Program-made: the position numbers and the translations under genes
The notes under the pieces: generated by a model
What the model was told of the DNA's origin: nothing
Databases searched by the model: none
Seen by the model: only the letters and a program-made list of their open reading frames with translations
Part shown: in pieces, positions 6,518-6,601 of the stretch
How positions within the stretch are numbered: position 1 is the first letter of the stretch
How the letters are laid out: every line of letters begins with the position of its first letter
Assembly (NCBI GenBank): GCA_902490055.1
Contig: CABUCP010000181.1
Span: 1 to 6,601, forward strand
Direction: 5' to 3'
DNA from: an uncultured Klebsiella sp.
GTDB lineage: Bacteria; Pseudomonadota; Gammaproteobacteria; Enterobacterales; Enterobacteriaceae
Length of the DNA: 6,601 nt

Positions 6518-6538
6518 CCTTCCTTGTTTTTTAACAAG
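6518..6538 (-). promoter_or_regulatory. Leader hairpin overlapping the dcuA Shine-Dalgarno
   Basis: On the minus strand CTTGTT (6538-6533) can pair with AACAAG (6528-6523) around an AAAA loop. The right arm shares three bases (AAG) with the Shine-Dalgarno AAGGAAGG (6525-6518). The stem is A/T-rich and only 6 bp, so it is weak. It could slightly limit or tune initiation, or may be without function. Confidence 0.35.
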
Positions 6539-6567
6539 TTGATATTGAATTGTTGTAGTTTCGTAAA
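6539..6567 (-). promoter_or_regulatory. Possible weak sigma70 promoter of dcuA
   Basis: On the minus strand TTTACG (6567-6562) and TATCAA (6544-6539) are separated by 17 bases. Each matches consensus at four of six positions. It sits between the upstream terminator and the dcuA leader, where E. coli is known to have a separate, modest dcuA promoter. The assignment is tentative because A/T-rich leaders often contain such matches. Confidence 0.35.
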
Positions 6568-6570
6568 CCC

Positions 6571-6601
6571 AAAAAAGCAAAAGGGCATGTCATTACTGAC
6601 A
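6571..6601 (-). terminator. Terminator of the upstream gene (presumed aspA), cut by the window edge
   Basis: On the minus strand the first bases are TGTCA-GTAA-TGACA, followed by TGCCC and then TTTTGCTTTTTT. The visible 5-bp stem would become a 10-bp stem if the bases beyond the edge are GGGCA. With the T-rich tail this fits an intrinsic terminator of a gene further right. Synteny with E. coli makes aspA the likely gene, but none of its coding sequence can be confirmed here. Confidence 0.55.

Noticed and set aside
6536..6552. FNR-like site (TTGAT followed by ATTG) upstream of dcuA
   Set aside because: Only one half-site matches TTGATnnnnATCAA; the other half is AATTG. This is not enough to call an operator.
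6367..6588. A 73-codon minus-strand frame overlapping the dcuA start
   Set aside because: It begins inside the upstream terminator tail and runs out of frame through dcuA. The product is not recognisable and there is no ribosome binding site.
6593..6601. CAG TAA at the right edge as the end of aspA
   Set aside because: These bases lie in the hairpin of a likely terminator, so the stop codon of the upstream gene should be further right. No AspA residues can be confirmed.

Overview
This window looks like chromosomal DNA of a GC-rich enterobacterium, most likely the Klebsiella/Raoultella/Enterobacter group. The tRNA-Phe gene matches the E. coli tRNA base for base as I recall it. CutA, DsbD, YjdC and DcuA are close relatives of the E. 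coli proteins, in the E. coli gene order. The genus is an inference, because no species-specific marker is visible.

All genes lie on the minus strand, so transcription runs from right to left. At the right edge there is a truncated terminator of an unseen upstream gene, which by synteny should be aspA. Next come dcuA (C4-dicarboxylate/aspartate exchanger), its terminator, a promoter, and the tight cluster cutA-dsbD-yjdC. cutA and dsbD overlap by 25 bases, and yjdC follows dsbD after a few tens of bases. A 67-base gap then carries a perfect 14-bp palindrome and a consensus -10 box, and leads into a secreted 695-residue protein with an N-terminal DUF1176-type domain and an unassigned C-terminal half. 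Leftmost are an unassigned hairpin region, a strong stringent-type promoter, the tRNA-Phe gene (pheU by position) and its terminator.

The core is ordinary enterobacterial housekeeping. DcuA exchanges aspartate, fumarate and succinate across the inner membrane. CutA is a small cytosolic trimer linked to metal tolerance. DsbD carries electrons from cytosolic thioredoxin to the periplasm. YjdC is a TetR-family regulator of unknown target.

The part that departs from E. coli K-12 is the large secreted gene between yjdC and pheU. It has eight cysteines and a calcium-loop-like motif, and it lies directly downstream of a regulator gene with a palindrome over its probable -35 region. I see no transposase, integrase, CRISPR array or duplicated attachment site. 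I found no clearly novel system. The best candidates for follow-up are the DUF1176 fusion protein and the palindrome.
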